Assembly: GCF_011193355.1 (NCBI RefSeq)
Contig: NZ_CP049780.1
Span: forward strand, 2,518,556-2,582,555
Direction: 5' to 3'
DNA: 64,000 bases
Source of the DNA: Streptomyces sp. JB150
Lineage (GTDB): Bacteria; Actinomycetota; Actinomycetes; Streptomycetales; Streptomycetaceae
Shown here: positions 27,397-39,396 of the stretch, in pieces
Position numbering within the stretch: the stretch's first letter is position 1
Layout: every line of letters begins with the position of its first letter
Notes under the pieces: generated by a model
What the model saw: only the letters and a program-made list of their open reading frames with translations
Databases searched by the model: none
What the model was told of the DNA's origin: nothing
Made by a program: the position numbers and the translations under genes

Positions 27397-27487
27397 GGCG
27401 CGGTCTCCCCGAGTGCGAACGCGTCGGCAGTGGCGCGGACGGCCGCTCGCGCGAACCCCCCGCTCGCTCTGGATGCTTGGCAGCGGG

Positions 27488-27516
27488 GATGACCTGTGTG
27501 TGAACGCGGCGGCAAC
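27488..27516 (-). promoter_or_regulatory. candidate PHO box upstream of the metallophosphoesterase
   Basis: Read on the minus strand, three 7-bp units occur every 11 bp: GTTGCCG, GTTCACA, GGTCATC. The Streptomyces PhoP box consists of 11-bp direct repeats starting GTTCACC. The second and third units match well and the first only partly. The site is about 92-120 bp before a secreted phosphatase start, where PhoP control would make sense. Confidence 0.35.
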
Positions 27517-27668
27517 GGGCAGCACCGATCACGGTACGTGGATCTCGTGCCACCCGGCGCGTCCGCGACCGCTCCCTCGCCGGCCGGGAATGGGTCACTC
27601 CGCGTTCATCTCACGGGGTACGCGGGGTGGAACGAGCCGGGCACACGGCCGGGGCCGGACACGGCGGC

Positions 27669-27699
27669 GGGCCCCGGCGGAGGGTGTCCGCCGGGGCCC
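27669..27699 (-). terminator. hairpin downstream of argG
   Basis: Arms GGGCCCCGGCGGA and TCCGCCGGGGCCC with a 5-nt loop, 22 nt past the argG stop on its strand. There is no T-run. Confidence 0.65.
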
Positions 27700-27720
27700 G
27701 TGGGGCCGTGAGGGGGTGGG

Positions 27721-29222
<1,502 letters not shown>

Positions 29223-29228
<6 letters not shown>

Positions 29229-29690
29229 AGCTCCGCGGGGGTGCGCGTCCGGCCCCGCGCCGCCCCGCTCGCGCCACATGTCCAGCCCGGTGTCCACCAG
29301 AGGCACCCGGACGAGTGCGGGCACCGCAGCCAGGTCGTGCCAGGCGGCCATGTCCGTCGAGCCGCCGGTCTCGAAGGTCAGCTCGCCGCCGGTGACCCGT
29401 CCCGCGTACAACAGCCGTACGGAGTGGTGGTCGACGGGGCGGCGCAGGCCCCGGCGCGGGAGGGGGCGGCGGAAGGAGGACACGCCGAGGAGACCGGTCA
29501 CCTCGATGCGGTAACCGGTCTCCTCCAGCACTTCCCTGCGGACCGTGTCGTACGGGTCCTCACCGTGCTCCATGCCGCCGCCCGGCAGCACCCACTCGGG
29601 CGTGCCGTCCTCGGCCGGGGAGCGGGCCAGCAGGACCTGGCCGTCACGGACGCATATGGCGTAGGCCGCCACTCTCAGCTTCTGCCGCAT
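29223..29690 (-). CDS. NUDIX hydrolase
   Basis: Hydrolyses nucleoside-diphosphate-linked compounds, 155 aa. The Nudix box is complete, running from GGGMEHGEDPYDTV to RREVLEETGY (consensus G-x5-E-x7-RE-U-x-EE-x-G-U). A short insert RRPLPRRGLRRP follows. It ends 47 nt before argG on the same strand, but argG appears to have its own promoter. The substrate is not predictable. Confidence 0.88.
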
Positions 29691-29699
29691 CCCGCGAAC

Positions 29700-30590
29700 T
29701 TAGCGCGCGGGCAGCGGATTGGCCGGGGAGTACTCGGGCGCGGACCAGCGCAGCGGAAGCGCGGCGGGGGTCTCGACGACGTCCGCGATCCGAAAGCGCA
29801 CGACGCGGGCGCCGTCCGGCTCGAAGTCCGTGCGCGCCTCGCCGGTCAGCTGGAGCGTCGTGCCCGTCGTCCAGTCCAGGATCAGCAGGCCCGCGCGCGG
29901 GTCGGCGGCCAGGTTGCCGAGGGTGAGGAACATGGCGTTGCCCGCGTAGTCGCGCCAGCTCAGTTCGCGCGGCGAGTCGACCCGGAGGAAGCCGGGGTGC
30001 CCGCCGCGGTGGCTGGCGTCGGCGCCGCCCGGGTGCACGGTGGCCACGAACGCGGTGTCGGCCGCCGCGACGAACGCCGCCTGCCGAGCGGTGAGCGCGG
30101 CCCCCCGGCGCGGCGGCCGCGGCACGCGGTCCGCCACCACCTCGTACGAGGACCGCTTCTGGAGGTACTTCGGACAGTTCGAGAACACCTGCCGCGCCGC
30201 CACCGCGAGCCCCCGCCCGGTCGGCTCGGCCACGCCGTTCAGGCGCATCCGGCGGCGGGCGCGCGGATCGAGGGCGAGGGTGCCGACGGGGGTGCCGGGG
30301 ACCGCGAGGGCCGCCGCCAGCGGGTCGGCCGGGGCCGGCCGGGCCGCGACGGAGATTTCGTGCGGGCCGGTGGCGCGGACGAAGCCGGGGGCGCCGGCGA
30401 GGGGCGAGGCCCACACGCCGCCGCCCGCCGGGTCGGCCGCGCCGACCACCAGCAGCGGCTGGAGCTCCAGGAAGGCCGCCGCCACCGGCTTGATGCCGGG
30501 GCCGATGGAGCGGCCGACGTGGTCGGCGAGGTCCCGCACGCCGACCCGTTCCTGCACGGCGAGCGAGCCCGCGTGATAGACGCCGGGCAT
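29700..30590 (-). CDS. PNPOx-like flavin/FMN-binding split-barrel protein
   Basis: Protein of 296 aa related to the pyridoxamine-5'-phosphate-oxidase-like split barrel. It has FVAAADTAFVATVHPGGADASHRGGHPGFL and LTLGNLAADPRAGLLILDW, the usual core of that fold. CPKYLQKR in the middle resembles a motif in larger flavin-reductase-like members. An N-terminal copy of the barrel seems to precede it. The ATG overlaps the stop of the VOC gene (TGATG), so the two are coupled. The reaction is unknown. Confidence 0.8.
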   Translation of the reverse strand: MPGVYHAGSLAVQERVGVRDLADHVGRSIGPGIKPVAAAFLELQPLLVVGAADPAGGGVWASPLAGAPGFVRATGPHEISVAARPAPADPLAAALAVPGTPVGTLALDPRARRRMRLNGVAEPTGRGLAVAARQVFSNCPKYLQKRSSYEVVADRVPRPPRRGAALTARQAAFVAAADTAFVATVHPGGADASHRGGHPGFLRVDSPRELSWRDYAGNAMFLTLGNLAADPRAGLLILDWTTGTTLQLTGEARTDFEPDGARVVRFRIADVVETPAALPLRWSAPEYSPANPLPAR

Positions 30591-31033
30591 CAGAAGAACC
30601 CGCAGGCCGGAGTGGAGCCGTGGGGTGCGGGGGCGCCTTCGGCGCCGTTCGGCGCGCAGATCTCCAGACGGATGCCGTCCGGGTCGTGGAAGAAGATGCC
30701 GCCCGACGCGGCGCCTTCCCGGTGGGCCACCACACCGTCGTAGGCGAACTCCACGCCGTACGCCCGCAGCGCCTGCTCGTACTCCCTGACCCGTTCCATC
30801 GAGCCGGCCTCCAGGGCCAGGTGGTGCAGCCCGGAGCGGCCGGCGGCGAACGGCTGCTCCGCCTGCTCCCACAGGGCGAGGGCCAGCCCCTCCCCGTCGC
30901 CGAGGAGTGCGAACCGCCGGCCTTCCTCCTTGCCCTCGGCCAGCAGCCGGAAGCCCAGGAGGTCCCGGTAGAAGGCGAGCGAGCGGCCGATGTCGGTGAC
31001 GTTCAGGCCGACGTGGCCGGTGCGCAAGGTCAT
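30590..31033 (-). CDS. VOC-superfamily glyoxalase/dioxygenase-like protein
   Basis: Single vicinal-oxygen-chelate domain protein, 147 aa. GHVGLNVTDIGRSLAFYRDLLGF is the first beta-alpha-beta unit. GLHHLALEAGSM carries a His and FFHDPDGIRLEI the C-terminal Glu ligand. The ATG at 31033 follows AGGGGA. It starts an operon with the PNPOx-like gene and is divergent from a CGNR regulator, with shared repeat elements between. The substrate is unknown. Confidence 0.85.
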   Translation of the reverse strand: MTLRTGHVGLNVTDIGRSLAFYRDLLGFRLLAEGKEEGRRFALLGDGEGLALALWEQAEQPFAAGRSGLHHLALEAGSMERVREYEQALRAYGVEFAYDGVVAHREGAASGGIFFHDPDGIRLEICAPNGAEGAPAPHGSTPACGFF

Positions 31034-31073
31034 GACTGTCCCCTTCAGCAGACACGGACGGGGCTGCGTTTTT

Positions 31074-31144
31074 CTAACCCCTGTGAATGACATTAGAGGT
31101 TAGACAGGGCGAGTGCAACCGGTGATTTAAGCTTGAGGGGTTAG
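31074..31144. promoter_or_regulatory. GGTTAG repeat elements between VOC and CGNR genes
   Basis: Three related elements stand out from the GC-rich background: CTAACCCCT (31074-31082), AGAGGTTAGA (31095-31104) and AGGGGTTAG (31136-31144). The first is inverted relative to the other two. They fill the 129-bp divergent intergenic region, so they are candidate operators of the CGNR protein. Confidence 0.45.
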
Positions 31145-31162
31145 TGCCGAAGGAGGCCGCCG

Positions 31163-31705
31163 ATGCCCACCGCCCGCGATCCCCGCCCGCTGACCGGCGA
31201 GCCGCTCGCCCTCGACCTGCTCAACACCCGCTGGGTCCAGGACGGCACCCCGCGCGACCTGCTCGACGGCACGGAAGGACTGGCGGTCTGGCTCGCGGCC
31301 AACGGGCTCGACGGGCGGTTCACCGCCGACGCGGACACCCTGCGCCACACCCTGCGGGCACGCGACGCCCTGCTGGCGGCGGTGGACGGCTCGCTCGCGG
31401 CCGGCGCCGCGGCCGTGGACGCGGTCCTCGCGCACGGGCGGATCCGGGCCACCCTCACCGAGGCGGGACCGGGCGAGGAGGCCGAGTTCGCGGACGCCTC
31501 CTGGGGGCCGGGCTGGCTCGCCGCCCGCGACTACCTCACGCTGCTCGCCACCGCGCCGGACCGCGTCCGCCGCTGCGCCCACGAGGCCTGCGTGCTGCAC
31601 TTCCTCGACACGTCACGCAACGGCACGCGCCGCTGGTGCTCGATGGCCGTGTGCGGAAACCGCGCCAAGGCGTCCCGGCACTACGCCCGGACGAAGGACG
31701 CCTGA
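31163..31705 (+). CDS. CGNR zinc-finger transcriptional regulator
   Basis: Stress-related regulator of 180 aa with an N-terminal ABATE domain (DLLNTRWVQDGTPRDLLDG) and a C-terminal CGNR zinc finger: RRCAHEACVLHF and WCSMAVCGNRAKASRHYAR, in which four Cys can bind zinc. GGAGG precedes the ATG at 31163. It is divergent from the VOC/PNPOx-like operon, which it probably controls. Confidence 0.9.
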   Translation: MPTARDPRPLTGEPLALDLLNTRWVQDGTPRDLLDGTEGLAVWLAANGLDGRFTADADTLRHTLRARDALLAAVDGSLAAGAAAVDAVLAHGRIRATLTEAGPGEEAEFADASWGPGWLAARDYLTLLATAPDRVRRCAHEACVLHFLDTSRNGTRRWCSMAVCGNRAKASRHYARTKDA

Positions 31706-31720
31706 GGGGCGGGCGAGTTG

Positions 31721-31762
31721 CCGCGATCGGGTACGAAACACCCATAACCCATCGCGGGTTTT
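31721..31762 (+). terminator. probable terminator after the CGNR gene
   Basis: Arms CCGCGAT and ATCGCGG (31721-31727, 31751-31757) with a 23-nt loop, followed by GTTTT. The loop is long, so confidence is moderate. Confidence 0.5.
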
Positions 31763-31828
31763 CCCCATACATCCATATCGTTTCGGTCAACCTTCCCCAA
31801 ACATCGGTCCCTTGGGTAAAGCTGAGCG

Positions 31829-31855
31829 GTCGTCCGGTGTCGCATTCCGGACGAC
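31829..31855 (+). promoter_or_regulatory. stem-loop in the subtilase 5' region
   Basis: GTCGTCCGG and CCGGACGAC form a perfect 9-bp stem with a 9-nt loop, ending about 40 nt before the start codon. It lies downstream of an AT-rich likely promoter stretch (31740-31820). It may stabilise the leader or bind a regulator; no known riboswitch consensus is recognised. Confidence 0.4.
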
Positions 31856-31894
31856 AAGCGACAACGCTCGTTCCCTCACCTGTAAGGGATGCCG

Positions 31895-34800
31895 ATGACC
31901 CACACCCCCCAGAGCGATCCGATACCGGGCGCCAGACGCGTGGCCCGTATCGCCGTGGCCGCCGGTCTGGTGGCCGCGCTCTCCGCGGCCGGGCCGATAC
32001 CCCTGGCCTTCGCCGCGGACCCGGCCGCGCCGGCCGCGGCGGCCGACCCGGACGTCAAGTCCGCCCACGACAAGCTCGGCTCCGACGACGCCGACCTGCT
32101 CGCCGAGGCCAAGGCCGACGGCGACAAGAGCGTGACCATGATGGTCGCCACCGCGCCCGGACAGACCGAGCAGGTCGCGAAGCAGCTGGACTCCGTCGAC
32201 GGCGGTCTCGTGGGCCGTACGTACGACAAGCTCGGCTACGTCCGGGCGACCGTCCCCACCGGCAAGGCCGACGCGGCGATCGCCGCCGCGGTGAAGCTGT
32301 CCTCCGTGCAGGCCATCGACCTGCGCGAGGAGATCCCGCTGGAGGACCCGTCGCCGAACGCGCGCGGCGCGAAGGGCACGAGCGCCACCGGGAGCTACCC
32401 GGCCCCCGGCAAGGACACGCCCGCCGAGAACCCGTACAACCCGTCCTTCGAGACGGGCGCCGTCGAGTTCGTCGAGGACCACCCGAAGGCGGACGGGCGC
32501 GGCGTCACCATCGGCATCCTGGACTCCGGCGTCGACCTCGGTCACCCGGCGCTGCAGAAGACCACGACCGGCGAGCGCAAGATCGTCGACTGGGTGACGG
32601 CGACCGACCCGGTCGCCGACGGGGACAACACCTGGCGCCGGATGACCACCTCGGTGGCCGGTCCCGCCTTCTCCATCACCACCTCCGCCCTCGGCACGGA
32701 GACCTTCAAGGCCCCCGAGGGCGCCTACCGGTTCAACTACTTCTCCGAGTCCGCCACCACGGGTGGCGACATGGCCGGCGACCTGAACCGCGACGGCGAC
32801 ACCACGGACGTCTGGGGCGTGCTCTACGACGCCGCCGCCGGCACCGTCCGCGTCGACCTGAACGACGACCTCGACTTCACCGACGACGAGGCGATGAAGC
32901 CGTACAAGGACGGCTTCCAGGTCGGCTACTTCGGCACCGACAACCCGGCGACCGAGATCGCCGAGCGCATCCCGTTCGTCGTCGAGATCCGCAAGGACGT
33001 CGTCTACAACGCCTCCGGCGCCAAGGCCGACTACGTCAGCATCGGTGTCATCGAGGGCTCGCACGGCACCCACGTGGCCGGCATCACCGCCGCCAACGGC
33101 CTGTTCGGCGGCGAGATGAACGGCGCGGCGCCCGGCGCCAAGCTGGTCTCCTCGCGCGCCTGCACCTGGAGCGGCGGCTGCACCAACGTGGCGCTCACCG
33201 AGGGCATGATCGACCTCGTCGTCAACCGCGGCGTCGACATCGTCAACATGTCGATCGGCGGCCTGCCGGCGCTGAACGACGGCAACAACGCCCGCTCGGC
33301 GCTCTACACCCGCCTGATCGACGAGTACGGCGTCCAGCTGGTGATCTCCGCGGGCAACTCCGGCCCCGGCACCAACACCATCGGCGACCCCGCCCTCTCC
33401 GACAAGGTCATCTCGGTCGGCGCGACCATCTCCAGGGAGACCTGGGCCGCCAACTACGGCTCCGCGGTGAGGAAGGACTACGCGATGATGCCGTTCTCCT
33501 CGCGCGGTCCGCGTGAGGACGGCGGCTTCACGCCGACCCTGTCCGCGCCCGGCGCGGCGATCAACACCACGCAGACCTGGTCGCCCGGCGGCCCGGTCGC
33601 CGAGGCCGGCTACAGCCTGCCGCCCGGCTACTCCATGCTCCAGGGCACCTCGATGGCCTCCCCGCAGGCCACCGGCGCCGCCGCGCTGCTGCTGTCCGCC
33701 GCCAAGCGCAAGGGCATCGAGCTGCCGCCGGCGAAGCTGCGCACGGCGCTCACCTCGACCGCCGACCACATCCCGGGCACCCAGGCCCACGAGGAGGGCG
33801 CGGGCCTGATCAACGTCGTCGACGCCTGGGACTCCGTCCTGGACGGCGCGAAGGCCCACGAGTACACCGTCAAGGCGCCGGTCGACACCGCGATCGACCA
33901 GTTCTTGAAGACGCCGGGCTTCGGCACCGGCCTCTACGACCGCGAGGGCGGTCTGAAGGCCGGCCAGAAGAAGACGTACGAGATCACCCTGACCCGCACC
34001 TCCGGTGCCGACCGCGCCGTCCGGCACGAGCTGCACCTGGAGAACAACGCGGGCGGCACCTTCCGCATCGTCGGCTCCGACGAGGTGAACCTGCCGCTCA
34101 ACCAGCCGGTCACCGTCAAGGTGCAGGCCGCGCCGAAGTCCCCCGGCATCAAGAGCGCGATCCTCGAGGTCGACGACCCGCGCACCGAGGGCATCGACAA
34201 GCAGGTCCTCCACACGGTCGTGGTCGCCGCGCCGCTGACGTACACCTACACGGCGTCCGGCTCGGTGCAGCGCAACAGCCACAAGTCGTACTTCGTGACC
34301 GTGCCCGAGGGCGCGACGTCGCTGGAGGTCGCGCTGGGCGGGCTGAAGGACAAGAGCCAGACCCGGTTCATCGCCATCCACCCGTACGGCGTCCCGTCCG
34401 ACCCGACGTCGACGGTCAACTGCTACGCGAACTACACCAACCCGGCCAACACCTGCCGCCCGGACGTGCGGTCGTACCCGAACCCGCAGCCGGGTGTCTG
34501 GGAGATCGAGGTCGAGTCGCGCCGTACGTCGCCGCTGCTCGACAACCCGTACAAGCTGGACGTCACCGTGCTCGGCGCGGCCTTCGACCCGCAGACCGTC
34601 ACCGTGCCCGAGGCCAAGGTCGGCACCCCGGCCGCCGCCGCCTGGAAGGTGACCAACAAGTACGCCGCCCTGGAGGGCAAGCTGGTCGGCGGCCCGCTGG
34701 GCTCCTCCAAGACGGCCCGCCCGACCATCGCCAACGGGGTCACCCAGACCACCACGGTCCAGGTGCCCGAGGGCGCGCAGTCGCTGGACGTCACCATCGG

Positions 34801-35203
34801 CAACGTCTCCGACGCCGCCGCGGACCTCGACCTGGTCGTGAAGAACGCGGCCGGCACCCAGGTCGGCAGCTCCGCCGACGGTGACTCGGAGGAGTCGGTG
34901 TCCGTGGCCAAGCCGGCCGCCGGCACGTACACCGTCGAGGTCATCGGCTACTCGGTGCCCGCCGGTTCCACCGCCTACGACTACCTGGACGTGTTCTTCT
35001 CCAGCGCGCTCGGCTCCGTCACGGTCGACGACTCCGCGCCGGTGAAGCTCGGCACGGGTGCCTCGGCGACGGTCTCCGGCAGCGTCACCGCCGCCGCGGC
35101 CGCGCCCGAGGGCCGCGAGTTCTTCGGCCAGGTCCAGCTGGTCAACGCGCGCGGCACGGTCGCGGGCGTGGGCAGCGTGAAGATCGAGAAGGTCACGCCG
35201 TAA
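31895..35203 (+). CDS. large secreted subtilisin-like serine protease (S8)
   Basis: Extracellular endopeptidase, 1102 aa. The signal peptide (ARIAVAAGLVAALSAAG, cleavage near AFA) is followed by a pro-region to about residue 150. The S8 triad is complete: Asp210 in LDSGVDLGH, His390 in SHGTHVAG and Ser586 in QGTSMASPQ. The long insertion between Asp and His is Asp-rich (NRDGDTTDVWG, NDDLDFTDDE) and could bind calcium. The last 400 residues form beta-rich PPC-like domains. The ATG at 31895 is spaced better from AAGGGA than the in-frame ATG at 31889. It resembles the tripeptidyl-peptidase-like subtilases of Streptomyces. Confidence 0.92.
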   Translation: MTHTPQSDPIPGARRVARIAVAAGLVAALSAAGPIPLAFAADPAAPAAAADPDVKSAHDKLGSDDADLLAEAKADGDKSVTMMVATAPGQTEQVAKQLDSVDGGLVGRTYDKLGYVRATVPTGKADAAIAAAVKLSSVQAIDLREEIPLEDPSPNARGAKGTSATGSYPAPGKDTPAENPYNPSFETGAVEFVEDHPKADGRGVTIGILDSGVDLGHPALQKTTTGERKIVDWVTATDPVADGDNTWRRMTTSVAGPAFSITTSALGTETFKAPEGAYRFNYFSESATTGGDMAGDLNRDGDTTDVWGVLYDAAAGTVRVDLNDDLDFTDDEAMKPYKDGFQVGYFGTDNPATEIAERIPFVVEIRKDVVYNASGAKADYVSIGVIEGSHGTHVAGITAANGLFGGEMNGAAPGAKLVSSRACTWSGGCTNVALTEGMIDLVVNRGVDIVNMSIGGLPALNDGNNARSALYTRLIDEYGVQLVISAGNSGPGTNTIGDPALSDKVISVGATISRETWAANYGSAVRKDYAMMPFSSRGPREDGGFTPTLSAPGAAINTTQTWSPGGPVAEAGYSLPPGYSMLQGTSMASPQATGAAALLLSAAKRKGIELPPAKLRTALTSTADHIPGTQAHEEGAGLINVVDAWDSVLDGAKAHEYTVKAPVDTAIDQFLKTPGFGTGLYDREGGLKAGQKKTYEITLTRTSGADRAVRHELHLENNAGGTFRIVGSDEVNLPLNQPVTVKVQAAPKSPGIKSAILEVDDPRTEGIDKQVLHTVVVAAPLTYTYTASGSVQRNSHKSYFVTVPEGATSLEVALGGLKDKSQTRFIAIHPYGVPSDPTSTVNCYANYTNPANTCRPDVRSYPNPQPGVWEIEVESRRTSPLLDNPYKLDVTVLGAAFDPQTVTVPEAKVGTPAAAAWKVTNKYAALEGKLVGGPLGSSKTARPTIANGVTQTTTVQVPEGAQSLDVTIGNVSDAAADLDLVVKNAAGTQVGSSADGDSEESVSVAKPAAGTYTVEVIGYSVPAGSTAYDYLDVFFSSALGSVTVDDSAPVKLGTGASATVSGSVTAAAAAPEGREFFGQVQLVNARGTVAGVGSVKIEKVTP

Positions 35204-35218
35204 CACCGGCACGACCTC

Positions 35219-35254
35219 GGGGCGGGCGTCCGTTGCGGGCGCCCGCCCCTTTCT
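35219..35254 (+). terminator. intrinsic terminator after the subtilase
   Basis: Arms GGGGCGGGCG and CGCCCGCCCC with an 11-nt loop, followed by TTTCTC. It is also convergent with the sigma-factor operon. Confidence 0.82.
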
Positions 35255-35267
35255 CATGGGCCGGTCC

Positions 35268-36077
35268 TCACGGGCAGGTGGTGGAGCGCGCCCGCGGCAG
35301 AGCCTCGGCGATGGCGCGCCGCTGCGGGGCGATGTCCTCCTCGCCGACGAACCACAGGTCGGCCGCCTCGCCCCGGCGCGGGACGGCGACCAGCACGTGG
35401 TCGCCCTCGCGCAGGCTGCGGGGGGCGCCGAAGGCGGGTGCGTCGCCCGTGACGAAGGTGGCCTCGCCACCGGTGGCGCCGGCGGGCCGGTAGGACCGGA
35501 TCACGTCCACGGTGACGCGCTCCTCGCCGCCGCGCGGCCCCGGGGCCACGCCGGTCACCGTGCCCTCCACCAGCAGCCGGGTGCAGGCGAGATAGGCGGG
35601 CGACCCGAGCGGCCCCAGCGACTTCTGCGCGCTCCCGGCCCCCTTGTCGGCCGCGCCGCTCGCCGCGTCGTCGACACCCTGCCCCGCCCGGACGACCAGC
35701 CATCCCATCCCCAGGAAGACGGCGAGGGCGGCGGCGAGCCCGAGACCGTTGCGCACCCGGCGCAGGGTCCGCCGTGAGGGCTGCCGCGAGGGCCGCGGCG
35801 CGGGCGCGGGCGCGGGTACGGTCTCGGGGCGGGCCGGCGCACGGGAGGCGGGCCCCGGCTCCGATTGCGGCCCCGGCTCCGTTTCCGGCTCGGTCAGGGC
35901 GTGCGCGATGATGCCCAGCTGTTCCCGCAGCAGGGCCACGTCCGCCTCGGCGGAGCGGTACGCGGCCAGCAGGGCGGGGTCCGTGCGGGCGGCGTCGGGC
36001 AGGGGATCGCCGGTGAGGACGGCCATCAGGGGGTCGTCGCGGTCGTAGCCGCCCGGCCCGTCGTGTTCGACGGTCAC
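35268..36077 (-). CDS. single-pass membrane protein partnered with an ECF sigma factor
   Basis: Protein of 269 aa encoded directly after a sigma factor gene, with 1 nt between stop and GTG start. The cytoplasmic N-terminus of about 130 residues is rich in acidic residues, Pro and Ala. One TM segment (GLGLAAALAVFLGMGWLVV) follows. The extracytoplasmic part contains ERVTVDVIRSYRP and LREGDHVLVAVPRRGEAADL and ends in a Cys. This is the layout of an anti-sigma factor, but no zinc-binding HxxxCxxC motif is present. I therefore call it a probable sigma partner. Confidence 0.75.
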   Translation of the reverse strand: MTVEHDGPGGYDRDDPLMAVLTGDPLPDAARTDPALLAAYRSAEADVALLREQLGIIAHALTEPETEPGPQSEPGPASRAPARPETVPAPAPAPRPSRQPSRRTLRRVRNGLGLAAALAVFLGMGWLVVRAGQGVDDAASGAADKGAGSAQKSLGPLGSPAYLACTRLLVEGTVTGVAPGPRGGEERVTVDVIRSYRPAGATGGEATFVTGDAPAFGAPRSLREGDHVLVAVPRRGEAADLWFVGEEDIAPQRRAIAEALPRARSTTCP

Positions 36078-36078
36078 G

Positions 36079-36645
36079 TCACACCACCTCGTCCTCGTGC
36101 AGCCGGGCGCGCAGGGCCCGGACCGCCGTGTGCAGCCTGCTCTTGACCGTGCCCTCCGGGATGCCCAGTTCCGCGGCGATGGAGCGCACCGGCAGGTCGG
36201 CGTAGAACCGGAGCACGACCACCTGCCGCTGGGCGGCGGGCAGCTCGTCCAGGCCCTGGGCGACGGCGACGGACAGCACGCTGGTGTCCTCGCCGGACGG
36301 GTGCTCCGGGTGCCGCAGCTGGGCGAGGCGTTCGCCGACGCGTTCCTGGCGGCGTTTGGCGCGGTGCCAGTCCACGGCGAGGTTGGAGGCGACGACCGCC
36401 GCCCACGCGGAGACGTCCCGCGGCGCCTCCCGTCCGCTCGCGGCGCGTTCCAGCAGCCGCAGGCGGACCTGCTGCACCCCGTCCGGCAGGTCCGCCTGCG
36501 GCACCCCGCCCAGCGCGAGCACCGCCCGCACCCGTCGTTCCTGGGCCGCGTCCAGCGGGTCGTCGGCACCGTGGTCGCCCCGGACACCCCGGTCCCCCCG
36601 GTCCGCCCCCTGGCCGCGGCGGGCCATTCTGCGCAGCACAGCCAC
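36079..36645 (-). CDS. ECF-type RNA polymerase sigma factor
   Basis: Sigma-70 family factor of 188 aa. A weak region 2 runs through VSAWAAVVASNLAVDWHRAKRR. Region 4 is clear: LPAAQRQVVVLRFYADLP, then RSIAAELGIPEGTVKSRLHT, a helix-turn-helix. GGAG precedes both the GTG at 36645 and the one at 36639, so the start may be either. The gene is cotranscribed with the membrane partner. Its regulon is unknown, and I see no convincing autoregulated ECF promoter upstream. Confidence 0.88.
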   Translation of the reverse strand: MAVLRRMARRGQGADRGDRGVRGDHGADDPLDAAQERRVRAVLALGGVPQADLPDGVQQVRLRLLERAASGREAPRDVSAWAAVVASNLAVDWHRAKRRQERVGERLAQLRHPEHPSGEDTSVLSVAVAQGLDELPAAQRQVVVLRFYADLPVRSIAAELGIPEGTVKSRLHTAVRALRARLHEDEVV

Positions 36646-38074
<1,429 letters not shown>

Positions 38075-38103
38075 ACGACGCCGCGGCGCGGCGGCGGGGG
38101 CGG

Positions 38104-39303
38104 TCACCGGGCATCGGCGGCCGCCCCTCTCGCGTACCCGGCGGCGGCCGCCGCGAGCAGCGCCGGCACCGCCCCCAGCACCAGTACGGCGGTGGCACCG
38201 GGCCCGTCGGCGACCCGGCCGCCGAGGAACGCGCCGAACGCGATGGCGCCGTTGAACACCCCCGCGAACAGCGCGGAGGCCGCCTCGCGGGCGCCCGGCG
38301 CGGCGGCCGACAGCCAGGTCTGGGCGGTCACCGAGACACCGCCGTAGACGAGGCCCCACAGGGTCAGCAACGCCGCCGACGCGGGCAGCGAGCCGCCCGC
38401 CGGGACGAGCAGCGCCACGACCGTGCCGAGCGCGGCGGCGATCGCGGGCAGCGCCCGGCGCGGGGCGCGGGCCGCGAGCGCGCCGCCCGCGAAGGTCCCG
38501 GCGATGCCCGCGAGGCCGTAGCCGAGCAGCAGGACGCTGATCAGGCCGGGGCCGGTGCCCGGCACCCGCTCCAGCACCGGGCGGACATAGGTGTACGCCG
38601 CGAAGTGGCCGGTGACCAGCAGCGCGATCGCGGTCAGCCCGCGCGCCACCGCCGGGGTGCGCAGCAGCTCGGGGAAGGCGCCGAGCCGGACGGGCCGCTC
38701 GGCGGGCAGCGGGGGCAGCGCCACCGCCAGCAGGGCCGCGACGGCCAGGGCGAGGGCGGTGAGCGCGGCGAACGCCCACCGCCAGCCGGCCAGCGCGCCC
38801 AGGTAGGTGCCGGCCGGGACGCCGAGCACGGAGGCGACCGCGATGCCGCTGAACACGAGCGCGGTGGCCCGCCCGGCGGCGGGGCCGGGCACCAGCCGGG
38901 CGCCCAGTCCCGCGGCGACCGCCCACACCCCGCCGATGCACACCCCGACGACGGCGCGGGCGAGCAGCAGCACGGCGATGTGCGGGGCGAGCGCGGAGAG
39001 CAGGTCGGCCGCCGCGAGCAGGAGCAGCAGGGCGCTCAGCACGGTCCGCCGGTCGGCGCGGCGTACGGCGACCGGCAGCAGCGGGGCGGCGAGCGCCGCG
39101 AGCAGGCCGGGCAGGGTGAGGGCGAGTCCGGCGGTGCCCGCGGAGACGTCCAGGCCGGCGGCGAGCGAGGTGAGCAGGCCGACCGGCAGCATCTCGGTGG
39201 TGACGACGGCGAAGGTGGCGGCGGCCAGGGCCAGGACGGCCGCCCAGGGACGGCGGACCGCTTCCGGGGCGGCGCGGCCGCCGCGCGTGGTGGTGGAGGA
39301 CAT
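38104..39303 (-). CDS. MFS exporter, DHA1/AraJ-like
   Basis: Membrane transporter, 399 aa, twelve hydrophobic segments. FAVVTTEMLPVGLLTSLAAGL in TM1-2 is the DHA1 signature found in AraJ/YdhP-type exporters. RRADRRTVLSALLLL is the loop 2-3 motif. It is divergent from a LysR regulator, with 93 nt between starts, and is probably induced by it. Drugs or sugars are known substrates of relatives. Confidence 0.88.
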   Translation of the reverse strand: MSSTTTRGGRAAPEAVRRPWAAVLALAAATFAVVTTEMLPVGLLTSLAAGLDVSAGTAGLALTLPGLLAALAAPLLPVAVRRADRRTVLSALLLLLAAADLLSALAPHIAVLLLARAVVGVCIGGVWAVAAGLGARLVPGPAAGRATALVFSGIAVASVLGVPAGTYLGALAGWRWAFAALTALALAVAALLAVALPPLPAERPVRLGAFPELLRTPAVARGLTAIALLVTGHFAAYTYVRPVLERVPGTGPGLISVLLLGYGLAGIAGTFAGGALAARAPRRALPAIAAALGTVVALLVPAGGSLPASAALLTLWGLVYGGVSVTAQTWLSAAAPGAREAASALFAGVFNGAIAFGAFLGGRVADGPGATAVLVLGAVPALLAAAAAGYARGAAADAR

Positions 39304-39396
39304 GTCTCCACCCTTTTGCGGGTGCGCGCCCGGAACAACGGCGAAGCGCTCAGCCTTCCATGAGCGGGGCTCATACATCGAGGTGAGGGGGCGGTC

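Noticed and set aside
31787..35470. Long minus-strand open frame opposite the subtilase, very Gly/Val/Arg/Asp-rich
   Set aside because: The plus strand carries a complete S8 triad and signal peptide. The repeats of the antisense frame only reflect codon bias.
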